A stretch of DNA of 64,000 nucleotides from RAM1 sp943372515. GTDB taxonomy: Bacteria > Pseudomonadota > Gammaproteobacteria > Burkholderiales > Burkholderiaceae_C. Position numbers and translations under genes: made by a program. Within the stretch, counting starts at the first letter, position 1. Every line of letters starts with the position of its first letter. The notes under the pieces were generated by a model. The model worked only from the letters and a program-made list of their open reading frames with translations, did no database searches and had not been told where the DNA came from. Shown piece by piece: positions 16,388 through 27,307 of the stretch. Location: positions 1 to 64,000 of the forward strand of contig CALRYY010000003.1 in the NCBI GenBank assembly GCA_943372515.1, given 5' to 3'.

Positions 16388-17176
16388 ATGCCGCCCCGCA
16401 AACCTTCGGTGTCTTCCCCGGTGTCGTACACCTCGGCGCTCAGCCATGCGTCGGCCGACAAGCGCATCGACATCCTGCGCGCCGTGGGTGCCAGCGGCTC
16501 CATTTCGCAGGCCGCGCGCGACACCGGCGTGAGCTACAAGGCCGCGTGGCAGGCGATTGACACGCTGACCAACCTGGCCGGTTCCGTGCTGGTGGAGCGG
16601 GTGGTGGGGGGCGCGGGTGGTGGCGGCGCACGGCTGACGGCGGCAGGCACCCAGCTGCTGGGCGCGGCGGCGCAGATGGCGCAGGCCAGGAGCCAGGTGC
16701 TGGGGCGGCTGAAGAAACTGCCGGCCAGGGAAGGGGTCGCGCCCGCCCTGATGCCGCCGTCCATCCGCACCAGCATGCGCAACCAGTTGCCGTGCGAGGT
16801 GGTGTCCATGCAGGTGCAGGGCACCATCGCGCGCGTGCACCTGCGCCTGGCCGGCGGCGCCACGCTGGTGGCGCGCATCACGCGCGAAAGTGGCGAGCTG
16901 CTGGCGCTGGCACCCGGACAAAAGGCGATTGTGCTGTGCAAGGCAACGGCCGTGACCGTGTTGCCTGCGGCCAGGGCCGGCGAACCGGTTGCCAATCTGC
17001 TGGCCGGGCGCGTCACGCGCGTGGCGCGCAGCGATCAGGGCGACGAGGTGTCGGCCATGCTGGATGGCGGACTGGCGCTGGTGGGGTTTGCCCCGGCGCG
17101 CAGCCTGCTGCGCGCCCGCGCCCGGGTACTGTTGTCGGTGGACGAGCTGGCGCTGGTGCTGGCGCTGGCAGACTGA
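16388..17176 (+). CDS. modE: Molybdate-responsive regulator ModE
   Basis: A 262-residue regulator: an N-terminal LysR-like winged helix (KRIDILRAVGASGSISQAAR, YKAAWQAIDTLTNLAG) and two C-terminal mop/TOBE modules, visible as RNQLPCEVVSMQVQGTIARV and the later NLLAGRVTRVARS. ModE binds molybdate in the mop pair and then represses modABC through the inverted repeat at 13765-13791. It is transcribed away from the lipase-like gene, with a 72-bp divergent gap. Confidence 0.9.
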   Translation: MPPRKPSVSSPVSYTSALSHASADKRIDILRAVGASGSISQAARDTGVSYKAAWQAIDTLTNLAGSVLVERVVGGAGGGGARLTAAGTQLLGAAAQMAQARSQVLGRLKKLPAREGVAPALMPPSIRTSMRNQLPCEVVSMQVQGTIARVHLRLAGGATLVARITRESGELLALAPGQKAIVLCKATAVTVLPAARAGEPVANLLAGRVTRVARSDQGDEVSAMLDGGLALVGFAPARSLLRARARVLLSVDELALVLALAD

Positions 17177-17185
17177 AACCTTGCT

Positions 17186-17734
17186 TCAGGGGGCCGAGTG
17201 CGGAACGCTGACGCCAGGCTCCGTGCCGCTGCTGAACCCGGACGTGCTTGGCGCTGCGCCCGGGTTGCTGCCCGGCAGGGGCGCCAGGGCACCCAGCAGC
17301 TCGCGCAGTTCGTTGGGGATTTTCATGCGTTCAGACGCATGCAGCCACAGTCCGCCAAAGTGGCTGTAGTCGGCCAGCCAGGTGGCGCGCACGGCCTTGC
17401 GGATCTTGGCTTCGAGCACGGGCATGCCCAGCATCACGCGCAGGGCCGAATCGCGCTCCCAGCGGACCAGCCGCACCAGGCCCACGAACACGTCAAAGCC
17501 GTCGGGTGACTGGCCGATTTTGCGCACCTCGATGGTGATGCAGTGGTTGGACACACCAAAGCGCCGGAAATGCGACGCGATCAGGCCCTGGTAATCGGTC
17601 TCCAGGCCTTCACCTTCACCGTTGACGGGCAGGTAGTCGGTGTCGGCGGCGTCTTCAAAGCCGCCGGAATCCGCGCCGCTGCTGCTGCCGGCAAAGAGTT
17701 TGCGCAGGTCAAATTTCAAGGCGTTCTGGGGCAC
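17186..17734 (-). CDS. Conserved hypothetical protein
   Basis: A 182-residue soluble protein that I do not recognise. It opens with MPQNALKFDLRKLFAG and a low-complexity Gly/Ser/Asp stretch, followed by a folded core (residues about 45-150: HFRRFGVSNHCITIEVRKIG, FVGLVRLVRWERDSALRV, DYSHFGGLWLHASERM) and a Pro/Ser-rich tail. No signal peptide or membrane segment. Start is a GTG at 17734. It ends 9 bp from the convergent modE. The amphipathic conserved core suggests a real protein. Confidence 0.65.
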   Translation of the reverse strand: MPQNALKFDLRKLFAGSSSGADSGGFEDAADTDYLPVNGEGEGLETDYQGLIASHFRRFGVSNHCITIEVRKIGQSPDGFDVFVGLVRLVRWERDSALRVMLGMPVLEAKIRKAVRATWLADYSHFGGLWLHASERMKIPNELRELLGALAPLPGSNPGAAPSTSGFSSGTEPGVSVPHSAP

Positions 17735-17775
17735 GGCACCGTACCCGGGGTTGTCTTTTGTCAGTGGATTTCAGG

Positions 17776-17791
17776 CAGGGTGCGCACCCTG
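17776..17791. promoter_or_regulatory. 16-bp perfect palindrome upstream of the hypothetical gene
   Basis: CAGGGTGCGCACCCTG is its own reverse complement. It lies 42 bp before the GTG of the hypothetical gene and 95 bp beyond the regulator stop. It could be an operator or a hairpin ending the regulator transcript; no T-run follows on the leftward strand. Confidence 0.3.
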
Positions 17792-17885
17792 GCGCGGGTG
17801 GCGTGCTTGAACTTTTGCGCTAATTCTAATTGACGCCGTGATGACAAAGGACGACGAAAGCCTGTATTTTTTTAGCTGCAGTCAA

Positions 17886-19028
17886 TCACACAGAAGTCTT
17901 GCGGCTGCCCAGCTTGCGGTACACCGTGGCGCGGCTGATCCCCAGGTTTTGCGCGGCCTGCATGACATTTCCGCGTGCGTCCTGCACGGCGCGCCGGATG
18001 AGCTCGACCTCCAGGTCTTTCAGCGGCAGCCGCTGGGCCGCGCCTGCGCCGTGTGACGCAGCGCGAGCCGGCGCCGCCTGTCCCGGCGCCTGCGTCATGG
18101 CTGACAGGCACAGGCCCGACCACAGCGGCACCTCCATGGGCGCGTCGCGCCCGGCGGCGTCAAACAGCGTTTCCCAGGGCATGGCAAACAGCTCGCTGCA
18201 ATGCACGGCTGCGTGGCCGTGGGTCAGCAGCTGCGACACCATCTGGCGTGCCGTGGGGTTGGCTGCGGTGACCCAGCCATCGGCGTCCAGGCAGACCAGG
18301 CCATCAGACTCATCGCCCAGCACCCGCCCGGGCCAGTTCAGCCGCACCAGCAGGCTGTGTGCACGGGCGACGGCCAGCACGTTTTCAATGCTGCGGGCCG
18401 ATTGCGCCACCAGGTGCTTGAGCTCGGGGCGCTCGGCCGTTTCTATGCCGGTCAGGTCCAGCATGCCCACGCAGCGCCCATCTGGCCCGAACAGCGGCGC
18501 GCCGGCGCAGCTGTACACGCTGGTGTCATTGAAAAAATGTTCGCCGCGGTGCAGCCACAGCGGCTGCAGCTCGGCCAGCACGGCGCCAATGGCGCTGGTG
18601 CCCACGCTGCGCTCGGACAAATCCACGCCGATGCGGGTGATCAGCTGGGCCCGGCGGTCGCTGCGGTCAATCGGGCCGTTCACGTCCACCACCACGCCCT
18701 GCGCGTCGGTCAGGATGGCGAAGTAGCGCGTATTGGCAATGGCGCGGCCCAGTTTGTCCAGCACGGGTTTGGCGGCACTGACCAGGTCGTGGCTGGCTTC
18801 CGACGTGCGCCGGCGCACGGCGTCGGGGACCATGTCGAACGCCCGGCGCTGGTCGGGCCTGCGACCGGCGGCCAGGCAGCGCCGCCATGAGCGTTCGATC
18901 CAGGCCCGCTCGAACCAGGCGTTGGCGCTCAGGTCGCTCAGGGAGCGGCCTTCGTGCATGACGGCCTGTCGCGCCTGCTCGATCTGGAGCATGCGCTGCT
19001 GGGCAGGCGGGGGCAGGGCGGCATTCAT
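17886..19028 (-). CDS. AcoR-like GAF/Fis-type regulator without AAA+ domain
   Basis: A 380-residue regulator. Residues about 60-220 form a GAF sensor module of the AcoR kind (LVSAAKPVLDKLGRAIANT, SERSVGTSAIGAVLAE, VYSCAGAPLFGPDGRCVGML). A PAS-like segment follows, then a C-terminal Fis helix-turn-helix (DARGNVMQAAQNLGISRATV). Usual AcoR proteins have about 650 residues with a sigma-54 AAA+ domain between sensor and HTH; here none of the GAFTGA or Walker elements occur. It is divergent from coxS and probably controls the molybdenum-hydroxylase operon by contacting sigma-70 polymerase or by repression. Confidence 0.85.
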   Translation of the reverse strand: MNAALPPPAQQRMLQIEQARQAVMHEGRSLSDLSANAWFERAWIERSWRRCLAAGRRPDQRRAFDMVPDAVRRRTSEASHDLVSAAKPVLDKLGRAIANTRYFAILTDAQGVVVDVNGPIDRSDRRAQLITRIGVDLSERSVGTSAIGAVLAELQPLWLHRGEHFFNDTSVYSCAGAPLFGPDGRCVGMLDLTGIETAERPELKHLVAQSARSIENVLAVARAHSLLVRLNWPGRVLGDESDGLVCLDADGWVTAANPTARQMVSQLLTHGHAAVHCSELFAMPWETLFDAAGRDAPMEVPLWSGLCLSAMTQAPGQAAPARAASHGAGAAQRLPLKDLEVELIRRAVQDARGNVMQAAQNLGISRATVYRKLGSRKTSV

Positions 19029-19180
19029 GGGGTGATTGTTTCTGGTGCCATTGTTCCATTTTGAGAATTTCATGTGACGACTTTCGCAAACTAGGGTTTT
19101 GCCTAGGTGTTGCCCCAAGGCCCAGTTCAACAATGGTCCGCGCCAAGTTCACTACAAACCCACAGATGGAGACAATTCCC
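19029..19180. promoter_or_regulatory. Divergent promoter region of the regulator and the cox operon
   Basis: 152 bp without a gene. It contains an inverted repeat CTAGG-GTTTTG-CCTAG at 19091-19106 and an AT-rich stretch around 19045-19075. I find no sigma-54 TGGC-n8-TGC element, in line with the regulator lacking the AAA+ domain. GGAGA 9 bases before 19181 is the ribosome site of coxS. Confidence 0.45.
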
Positions 19181-19651
<471 letters not shown>

Positions 19652-19661
19652 GGGGAACATC

Positions 19662-22034
<2,373 letters not shown>

Positions 22035-22045
22035 GGAGAACAACC

Positions 22046-22837
22046 ATGTACGCATTTACCTTTGAACGCCCCGCCTCGGCTGCGGATGCCGTCAAGCTGG
22101 CTGCCGCCGGTGGCAAGTTGCTGGCCGGCGGCCAGACCCTGCTGGCCTCGATGAAGCTGCGCCTGACAAGCGCCGAACAGGTGGTGGACCTGGGCGGCAT
22201 TGCCGAGCTGGCCGGTGTGAAGAAAGACGGCAGCAATGTGGTGATCGGCGCCATGACGCGCCATGCCGATGTGGCCAAAAACGCCGACGTGAAGGCCGCC
22301 ATCCCCGCACTGGCCGACCTGGCCAACGGCATTGGCGACCGCCAGGTGCGCGCCATGGGCACGATGGGCGGCTCGGTCGCCAACAACGACCCTTCGGCCT
22401 GTTACCCCAGCGCCGTGCTGGCCCTGGGCGCCACCGTGCACACCAACCAGCGCAAGATCGCCGCCGACGATTACTTTCAGGGCATGTTCACCACGGCGCT
22501 GCAAGACGGCGAGCTCATCACGGCCATCAGCTTCCCCGCCCCGAAGCGCGCGGCCTACATGAAGTTCAAGCAGCCTGCGTCGCGGTTTGCGTTGATCGGC
22601 GTGTTTGTGGCGCAAACCGACAGTGGCGTGCGCGTGGCGGTGACCGGTGGCGGCAACGGTGTGTTCCGCCACAAGGGGCTGGAAGATGCCTTGAGCAAGA
22701 GCTTCACGCCCGAGGCTGCAGCGGCCGTCAAGATCGATGCCGGGGACCTGTCCAGCGACCTGCATGCCAGCGCCGCGTACCGGGCCAACCTCATCAGCGT
22801 GATGACGCAGCGTGCGGTAGCCAAGGCGCTGGCCTGA
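22046..22837 (+). CDS. coxM: CODH-like molybdenum hydroxylase FAD subunit
   Basis: A 263-residue FAD-binding subunit: KLLAGGQTLLASMKLRL (residues about 27-43) and the loop RAMGTMGGSVANNDPSACYP are the two FAD contacts of this family, and the CO_deh_flav_C domain follows from about residue 165. It has a clear AAGGAG site 9 bases before the ATG and follows coxL by 11 bp. It hands electrons to an acceptor, quinone or other. Confidence 0.93.
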   Translation: MYAFTFERPASAADAVKLAAAGGKLLAGGQTLLASMKLRLTSAEQVVDLGGIAELAGVKKDGSNVVIGAMTRHADVAKNADVKAAIPALADLANGIGDRQVRAMGTMGGSVANNDPSACYPSAVLALGATVHTNQRKIAADDYFQGMFTTALQDGELITAISFPAPKRAAYMKFKQPASRFALIGVFVAQTDSGVRVAVTGGGNGVFRHKGLEDALSKSFTPEAAAAVKIDAGDLSSDLHASAAYRANLISVMTQRAVAKALA

Positions 22838-22845
22838 GAAATGGC

Positions 22846-22937
22846 TGTCACCCCGGACTCGGTCCGGGGTCCATACTTGCGCGACAGCCGACGCCACATC
22901 AACGCACCATGGATCCCGGGTCACGCCCGGGATGACA
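22846..22937. repeat. Inverted pair of REP-like hairpins between coxM and coxD
   Basis: Two 29-bp units in opposite orientation, 22846-22874 and 22909-22937, 34 bp apart. Each has the form TGTCA-(hairpin)-TCCAT; the first hairpin is CCCCGGAC-TCG-GTCCGGGG. Read on the same strand they agree at 22 of 29 positions, and differences in the stems are mostly paired changes that keep base pairing. The unit resembles REP elements dispersed by RAYT transposases; none is in this window. The second unit ends 4 bp before the coxD start. Confidence 0.8.
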
Positions 22938-22941
22938 GTCA

Positions 22942-23844
22942 GTGACTTCATTTGCTTCCATCGACGCTTTGCAACAGGCCCTGCAGGGCGTGGGCTACTT
23001 TGCCGACCGCCGCCTGGCCACGGCTGTGTACCTGGCGCTCAAGCTGCAGCGGCCCTTGCTGCTGGAAGGCGAGCCCGGTGTGGGCAAGACCGAGCTGGCC
23101 AAGGCGCTGTCGCAGGCGCTCAAACGCGAGCTGCTGCGCCTGCAGTGCTACGACGGGCTGGAGCAACGCGAGGCGCTGTACGAATGGAACTACGCCGCGC
23201 AGCTGCTGCACATGCGGGCTGTGGAGGGGCGAGAAAGCGTGGAGGAGGTGGAGCGCGAGGTCTACCAGGCCCGCTACCTCATCCGCCGCCCGCTGTTGCA
23301 GGCGCTGCAGGCGCCCGAGCCCGGTGCGGTGCTGCTGATTGACGAAGTGGACCGCGCCGACGAGCCGTTTGAGGCTTTCCTGCTGGAGTACCTGGGCGAG
23401 TACCAGGTGAGCATTCCCGAGATGGGCACGATTCGCGCGCTGCACACGCCGGTGACCATCCTGACCAGCAACCGCACGCGCGAGCTGAACGACGCCGTCA
23501 AGCGCCGCTGCCTGTACCACTGGCTGGACTACCCCGAACGTGACCGGGAGCTTGCCATCGTGCAGGCCCAGGTGCCGCAGGCCAGCGCGGCGCTGGCGCA
23601 GCAGGTGGCGCAGTTTGTGGGCCGCTTGCGCAGCCAGCCGTTTGCCAATGCGTTCCAGCGGGCGCCTGGTATCGCCGAGAGTGTGGAGTGGGCGAAGGCT
23701 TTGGTGGCTTTGGATACGCTGGTTGTTGATCCTGAGGTGGTTTCGGACACGGCGGGCATTTTGTTCAAGCAACGTGAGGATGTGGCTGCTTTGACTCAGG
23801 ATCTGGTCGCTGACCTGTTGAGGCCGGAGCCTGCGGACGCTTGA
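22942..23844 (+). CDS. coxD: MoxR-family AAA+ ATPase CoxD
   Basis: A 300-residue AAA+ chaperone. Walker A GEPGVGKTELAKAL near residue 43, Walker B AVLLIDEVDRADEPFEAFLL, sensor 1 TSNRTRELNDAVKRRC. In Oligotropha CoxD acts with CoxE to build the Mo-S site. Start is a GTG at 22942; the only upstream ribosome-site candidate, GGGA, lies inside the second REP-like unit, so the repeat may have replaced or now supplies the leader. GTG was preferred because residues MTSFASIDALQQAL fit family N-termini. Confidence 0.9.
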   Translation: MTSFASIDALQQALQGVGYFADRRLATAVYLALKLQRPLLLEGEPGVGKTELAKALSQALKRELLRLQCYDGLEQREALYEWNYAAQLLHMRAVEGRESVEEVEREVYQARYLIRRPLLQALQAPEPGAVLLIDEVDRADEPFEAFLLEYLGEYQVSIPEMGTIRALHTPVTILTSNRTRELNDAVKRRCLYHWLDYPERDRELAIVQAQVPQASAALAQQVAQFVGRLRSQPFANAFQRAPGIAESVEWAKALVALDTLVVDPEVVSDTAGILFKQREDVAALTQDLVADLLRPEPADA

Positions 23845-24412
23845 AGATGTTCGCGTTTTGTTCCGCTCGTTGCACCGCGCGGCAAAGGCGTGCGCGGACA
23901 CCCGTCAACGCTTCACTAAAGCGGTCGCCTGCGGCGACTGCCCTGCGCTGCTCGGTCTTACGGCCCGCCGCGGAACTCGCTACGCGCTGCGCGCTACGCT
24001 CAAACAGCCGCGGCAAGCTAGTCAACGTGCGCGCTTCGCGCGTGGCCGCAAGCCCTGCGCTGCTCGGCGCTTTAGAGGCGCATTGCCGGGTGTCCGCGCA
24101 CGCCTTTGCAGAAACGATGTTGGCGCGCCACCAGTGGCGTACCCATCCCCGGCTTCGCGGCAGGCGGTGGCCGGCGGGGGCGATCTCTGTGGCGGCGAGG
24201 AGCGCAGGCGCAGGGTCGGCGCGCGAAGCGCGCTTCGTTTCTGACTCGCCGCGGCTGTCCGAGCGCAGCGCGCAGCGCGTAGCGAGTTCTGCGGCGCGAC
24301 CCTGCGGCGAGCACCGCAGTGCAGTCTGCGCAACGCGCAGACCGCCACAGTGTGAGCCCCCGCCGGCCACCGCCTGCCGCGAAGCAGCGCGAGAAACACA
24401 GCGACAACAGCT
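23845..24412. repeat. Non-coding block of interlocked inverted repeats between coxD and coxE
   Basis: 568 bp with no convincing gene. Three long inverted pairs interlock in the order A-B-A'-C-B'-C'. A (23882-23904) is an exact 23-bp reverse complement of A' (24087-24109). B (23966-24017) matches the reverse complement of B' (24245-24296) over 52 bp with few mismatches. C (24153-24181) is an exact 29-bp complement of C' (24356-24384), extending imperfectly to 24195 and 24342. A 16-bp direct repeat GCCCTGCGCTGCTCGG occurs at 23940 and 24052. Short frames here are artefacts of GC bias. Confidence 0.85.
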
Positions 24413-25609
24413 ATGCAACTAGGCGACTCCAGAACAGGAAAACTGGCCGCCAACATCGCAGGCTTCGGCAGAGCCCTGCGCAGGGCAGGCGTGCGAATGG
24501 ACAGCGCCCGCATTGCACTCGCACAGGAAGCCGCATTGCTGGTGGGCGTGGACAGCAAACCAGACCTGGGCGCCGCCATGGAGGCCGTGATGGTCAGCCG
24601 CGAACAGGACCGCATGGTGTTCCGTGAGCTGTTTGACGTTTACTTTCGCAACCCCGAGGTGGCCAACAAGCTGCTGTCACAACTGCTGCCCAGTGCCGAA
24701 GGCAAGGCCGAACCCAGCAAGCGCCGCCCGCGCGTGCGCGAAGCATTGCAGCCGCAAAAAGCCTTCGGCCAGCAGGCGTCACCCAAGAAAGAAGACCAGA
24801 AAGTCGAATTTGACGCTGCCATGACGGCCAGCGACCTGCAGCGACTGAAGCATGCCGACTTCAGCGCCCTGAGCGCCAGCGAATACCACCTGGTCGAGCG
24901 GCTGGCGCGCGACGTGGCGCTGCCCGTGCCGCAGGTGCCGTCGCGCCGGGTGCGCCCCGGTACGCGCGGGCACCGCATGCATTGGTCGGGTGTGATGCAG
25001 CGCGCTGCACGTACCGGCGGCGAGATCATGCAACTGCGCCACCTTCAACGCCAACGCCAGCCGCTGCCGCTGCTGGTGCTGGTTGATGTGTCGGGCTCCA
25101 TGGAACGCTATGCCCGGCTGCTGCTGGCGTTTTTGCATGCGGCCACACGCAACGCCAACGGCCACCGGGCCCAGCGCGACGTGTTTGCCTTTGGCACGCA
25201 CCTGACCGACCTGACCCCGGCCTTTCGCCTGGCCGACACCGACGCCATGCTGGGCGCCGCCAGCGCGCTGATAGACGACTTTGCCGGCGGCACACGGCTG
25301 GGTGAATCGCTGGCTACACTGCGCTCGGAGCATGCGAGGCGCCTGGTGGGCCGTCGCACACTGGTGCTGGTGATCAGCGACGGTCTGGACACCGGCGAGC
25401 CCGAGGTGCTGGACGCGGAGCTGGCCTGGCTGCGCCGGCGCAGCCGCCGCCTGCTGTGGCTCAATCCGCTGCTGCGCTTTGACGGTTATTCGCCGCTGGC
25501 GCGCGGTGCCGCCGTGCTGCACCGCCATGCGCATGGCATGCTGGCGGTGCACAACGTCACCAAGCTTGAGGAACTGGCGGGCAGTCTGGCCGCTCTGATG
25601 AAAAACTAG
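24413..25609 (+). CDS. coxE: VWA-domain protein CoxE
   Basis: A 398-residue cytoplasmic protein of the CoxE family. The C-terminal von Willebrand A domain has an intact MIDAS: DVSGSME near residue 225, the Thr of GGTRLGES and the Asp of ISDGLDTG. It would work with the MoxR ATPase CoxD in maturation of the molybdenum enzyme. The ATG at 24413 directly follows the interlocked repeat block and has no clear Shine-Dalgarno sequence; KLAANIAGFGRALRRAG right after it is typical of the family start. Confidence 0.9.
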   Translation: MQLGDSRTGKLAANIAGFGRALRRAGVRMDSARIALAQEAALLVGVDSKPDLGAAMEAVMVSREQDRMVFRELFDVYFRNPEVANKLLSQLLPSAEGKAEPSKRRPRVREALQPQKAFGQQASPKKEDQKVEFDAAMTASDLQRLKHADFSALSASEYHLVERLARDVALPVPQVPSRRVRPGTRGHRMHWSGVMQRAARTGGEIMQLRHLQRQRQPLPLLVLVDVSGSMERYARLLLAFLHAATRNANGHRAQRDVFAFGTHLTDLTPAFRLADTDAMLGAASALIDDFAGGTRLGESLATLRSEHARRLVGRRTLVLVISDGLDTGEPEVLDAELAWLRRRSRRLLWLNPLLRFDGYSPLARGAAVLHRHAHGMLAVHNVTKLEELAGSLAALMKN

Positions 25610-25621
25610 AAGGAAAACACC

Positions 25622-26209
25622 ATGGAAATGCAAGGAAGCCGGGCGCTGGCCATCACCCAGCAACAAGCCTGGGACGCGCTGAACAACCCCGAGGTGCTCA
25701 AGACCTGCATCCCCGGCTGCGACAAGGTCGAGCCCACGGGCGACAACCAGTACGCCGTGGGCGTGGCCGTGAAGATCGGCCCCGTGTCGGCCAAATTCAA
25801 CGGCAAGATCACGCTGTCGGACATCAACCCGCCCAACAGCTACACCATCACCTTTGACGGGCAAGGCGGGGCAGCGGGGTTTGGCAAGGGCAATTCACAG
25901 GTCACGCTGTCGCCGCCCGAAGAGGGCCAGGGCTGCGTGCTCAGCTACAGCGTGCATGCTTCGGTGGGCGGCAAGATCGCCCAGATGGGCCAACGCCTGA
26001 TCGACGGCGTGGCCAAGTCCATGGCCGAAGATTTCTTCAAGCGCTTTGACGACGAGATGCAACGCCAGTACCCCGGCGCCTACGCTGCGGCGGCGGCCAC
26101 ACCGGCGGTCGTGCCCGCGCAGGGCGCTGGCACCGGCGGCAAAATCCCGGTCTGGGCCTGGGTGGCCGGTGCCGTGGTGGTGCTGGCTGCGATCTGGCTG
26201 CTGCGCTAA
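25622..26209 (+). CDS. coxG: CoxG-like SRPBCC protein with C-terminal membrane anchor
   Basis: A 195-residue protein: residues 1-145 form the CoxG/SRPBCC domain (ALNNPEVLKTCIPGCDKVEP, YSVHASVGGKIAQMGQRLID), followed by an Ala/Pro linker and a terminal membrane helix (PVWAWVAGAVVVLAAIWLLR). In Oligotropha CoxG ties CO dehydrogenase to the membrane, so this protein probably recruits the CoxSLM complex to the respiratory chain. RBS AAGGAAA; 12 bp after coxE. Confidence 0.9.
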   Translation: MEMQGSRALAITQQQAWDALNNPEVLKTCIPGCDKVEPTGDNQYAVGVAVKIGPVSAKFNGKITLSDINPPNSYTITFDGQGGAAGFGKGNSQVTLSPPEEGQGCVLSYSVHASVGGKIAQMGQRLIDGVAKSMAEDFFKRFDDEMQRQYPGAYAAAAATPAVVPAQGAGTGGKIPVWAWVAGAVVVLAAIWLLR

Positions 26210-26227
26210 CTTGCCGGGGGAGTCGCC

Positions 26228-27298
26228 ATGGAAAACCTGGACGTCATGGTGCTGCGTACGCTGCGCGACTGGCGCGCGGCCGGCCAGCGCGCGCTGCTGG
26301 CCACTGTGGTGCGCACCTGGGGCTCGTCGCCCCGGCCCATCGGCTCCATCATGGCGCTCAGTGAAACCGGCGCGGTCGTGGGCTCGGTATCAGGCGGCTG
26401 CATTGAAGACGATTTGATCTACCGCTTCACCCAGGCCTATTCAGGCCAGGGCGAAGACAAACACATCCCCAGCGGCGCGCCGGGCTTTGTGAAGTACGGC
26501 ATCACCGCCGACGAAGCCCACCGCTTTGGCCTGCCCTGTGGCGGCACGCTAGAACTGCTGCTGGAGTACGACCCTGACGCCGATCAGCTGGCGGCGCTGG
26601 TCACCGCGCTGGAAGGCGGCCAGCTCATGCAGCGCACCGTGCGCCTGGCCGATGGCGCAGTGACGCTGGCGCAGGCGTTGGCGCCTGAAGAGCTGACGGT
26701 GTCTGACACCGCGCTCGTCAACACCTTTGGCCCCGAGTACCGCATGCTGCTGATCGGCGCGGGGCAGCTGACCGAATACCTGGCCACCATGGCGCTGTTC
26801 AGCGGCTTTGCCGTGACGGTGTGCGACCCGCGCGAGGAATACCGCGGCGCCTGGAGCGTGGCCGGCGCCAAGGTGGTGGCCGACATGCCCGACGATGTGG
26901 TGACAGCCTTCAAGCCCGACCGGCGCAGCTGCGTGGTGGCGCTCACGCACGACCCCAAGCTGGACGATCTGGCGCTGCTGGAGGCGTTGAAGACCGACGC
27001 GTTTTACGTGGGCGCCATTGGCAGCCGGCGCAACAACGACGCGCGCCATGCCCGCATGGTGGAGCATTTTGACCAGACCGACGACGACCTGAAACGCCTT
27101 CGGGGGCCCATTGGCATCTACATCGGCAGCAAGACCCCGCCCGAGATCGCGGTGAGCGTCATGGCCGAAATCCTGGCGGTCAAAAACGGCGTGACCCTGC
27201 CGCGCGACATGGACGTGGCCCAGGCCAAGAACGACCGGGCGGTACCCGCCAACGACCCCGGTGATCTGGTGTGCAGCGTGCCGCGGACCGCGCGCTGA
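26228..27298 (+). CDS. XdhC/CoxI-family molybdenum-enzyme maturation factor
   Basis: A 356-residue protein. The N-terminal XdhC_CoxI domain reads TVVRTWGSSPRPIGSIMAL and VGSVSGGCIEDDL (conserved Cys); the C-terminal Rossmann domain reads LLIGAGQLTEYLATMAL and DAFYVGAIGSRRNNDARHAR. XdhC proteins bind the molybdenum cofactor, assist its sulfuration and insert it into the hydroxylase. It corresponds to coxF or coxI of known clusters. Last gene of the operon, 18 bp after coxG; it ends 9 bp from the convergent hypothetical gene with no visible terminator. Confidence 0.92.
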   Translation: MENLDVMVLRTLRDWRAAGQRALLATVVRTWGSSPRPIGSIMALSETGAVVGSVSGGCIEDDLIYRFTQAYSGQGEDKHIPSGAPGFVKYGITADEAHRFGLPCGGTLELLLEYDPDADQLAALVTALEGGQLMQRTVRLADGAVTLAQALAPEELTVSDTALVNTFGPEYRMLLIGAGQLTEYLATMALFSGFAVTVCDPREEYRGAWSVAGAKVVADMPDDVVTAFKPDRRSCVVALTHDPKLDDLALLEALKTDAFYVGAIGSRRNNDARHARMVEHFDQTDDDLKRLRGPIGIYIGSKTPPEIAVSVMAEILAVKNGVTLPRDMDVAQAKNDRAVPANDPGDLVCSVPRTAR

Positions 27299-27307
27299 AG
27301 CGCCAGC

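Noticed and set aside
15149..16921. 590-residue version of the lipase-like protein
   Set aside because: The extra N-terminal part lies antisense to modE and has no similarity to hydrolases; ATG 16315 gives a normal protein.
23882..24384. CRISPR array in the repeat block
   Set aside because: The repeats are inverted pairs of different sequence, not regularly spaced direct repeats, and no cas genes are present.
23845..24412. Short open frames on both strands in the repeat block as small genes
   Set aside because: They are Arg/Ala-rich with no ribosome site or domain, and the same sequence recurs in inverted form; GC bias explains them.
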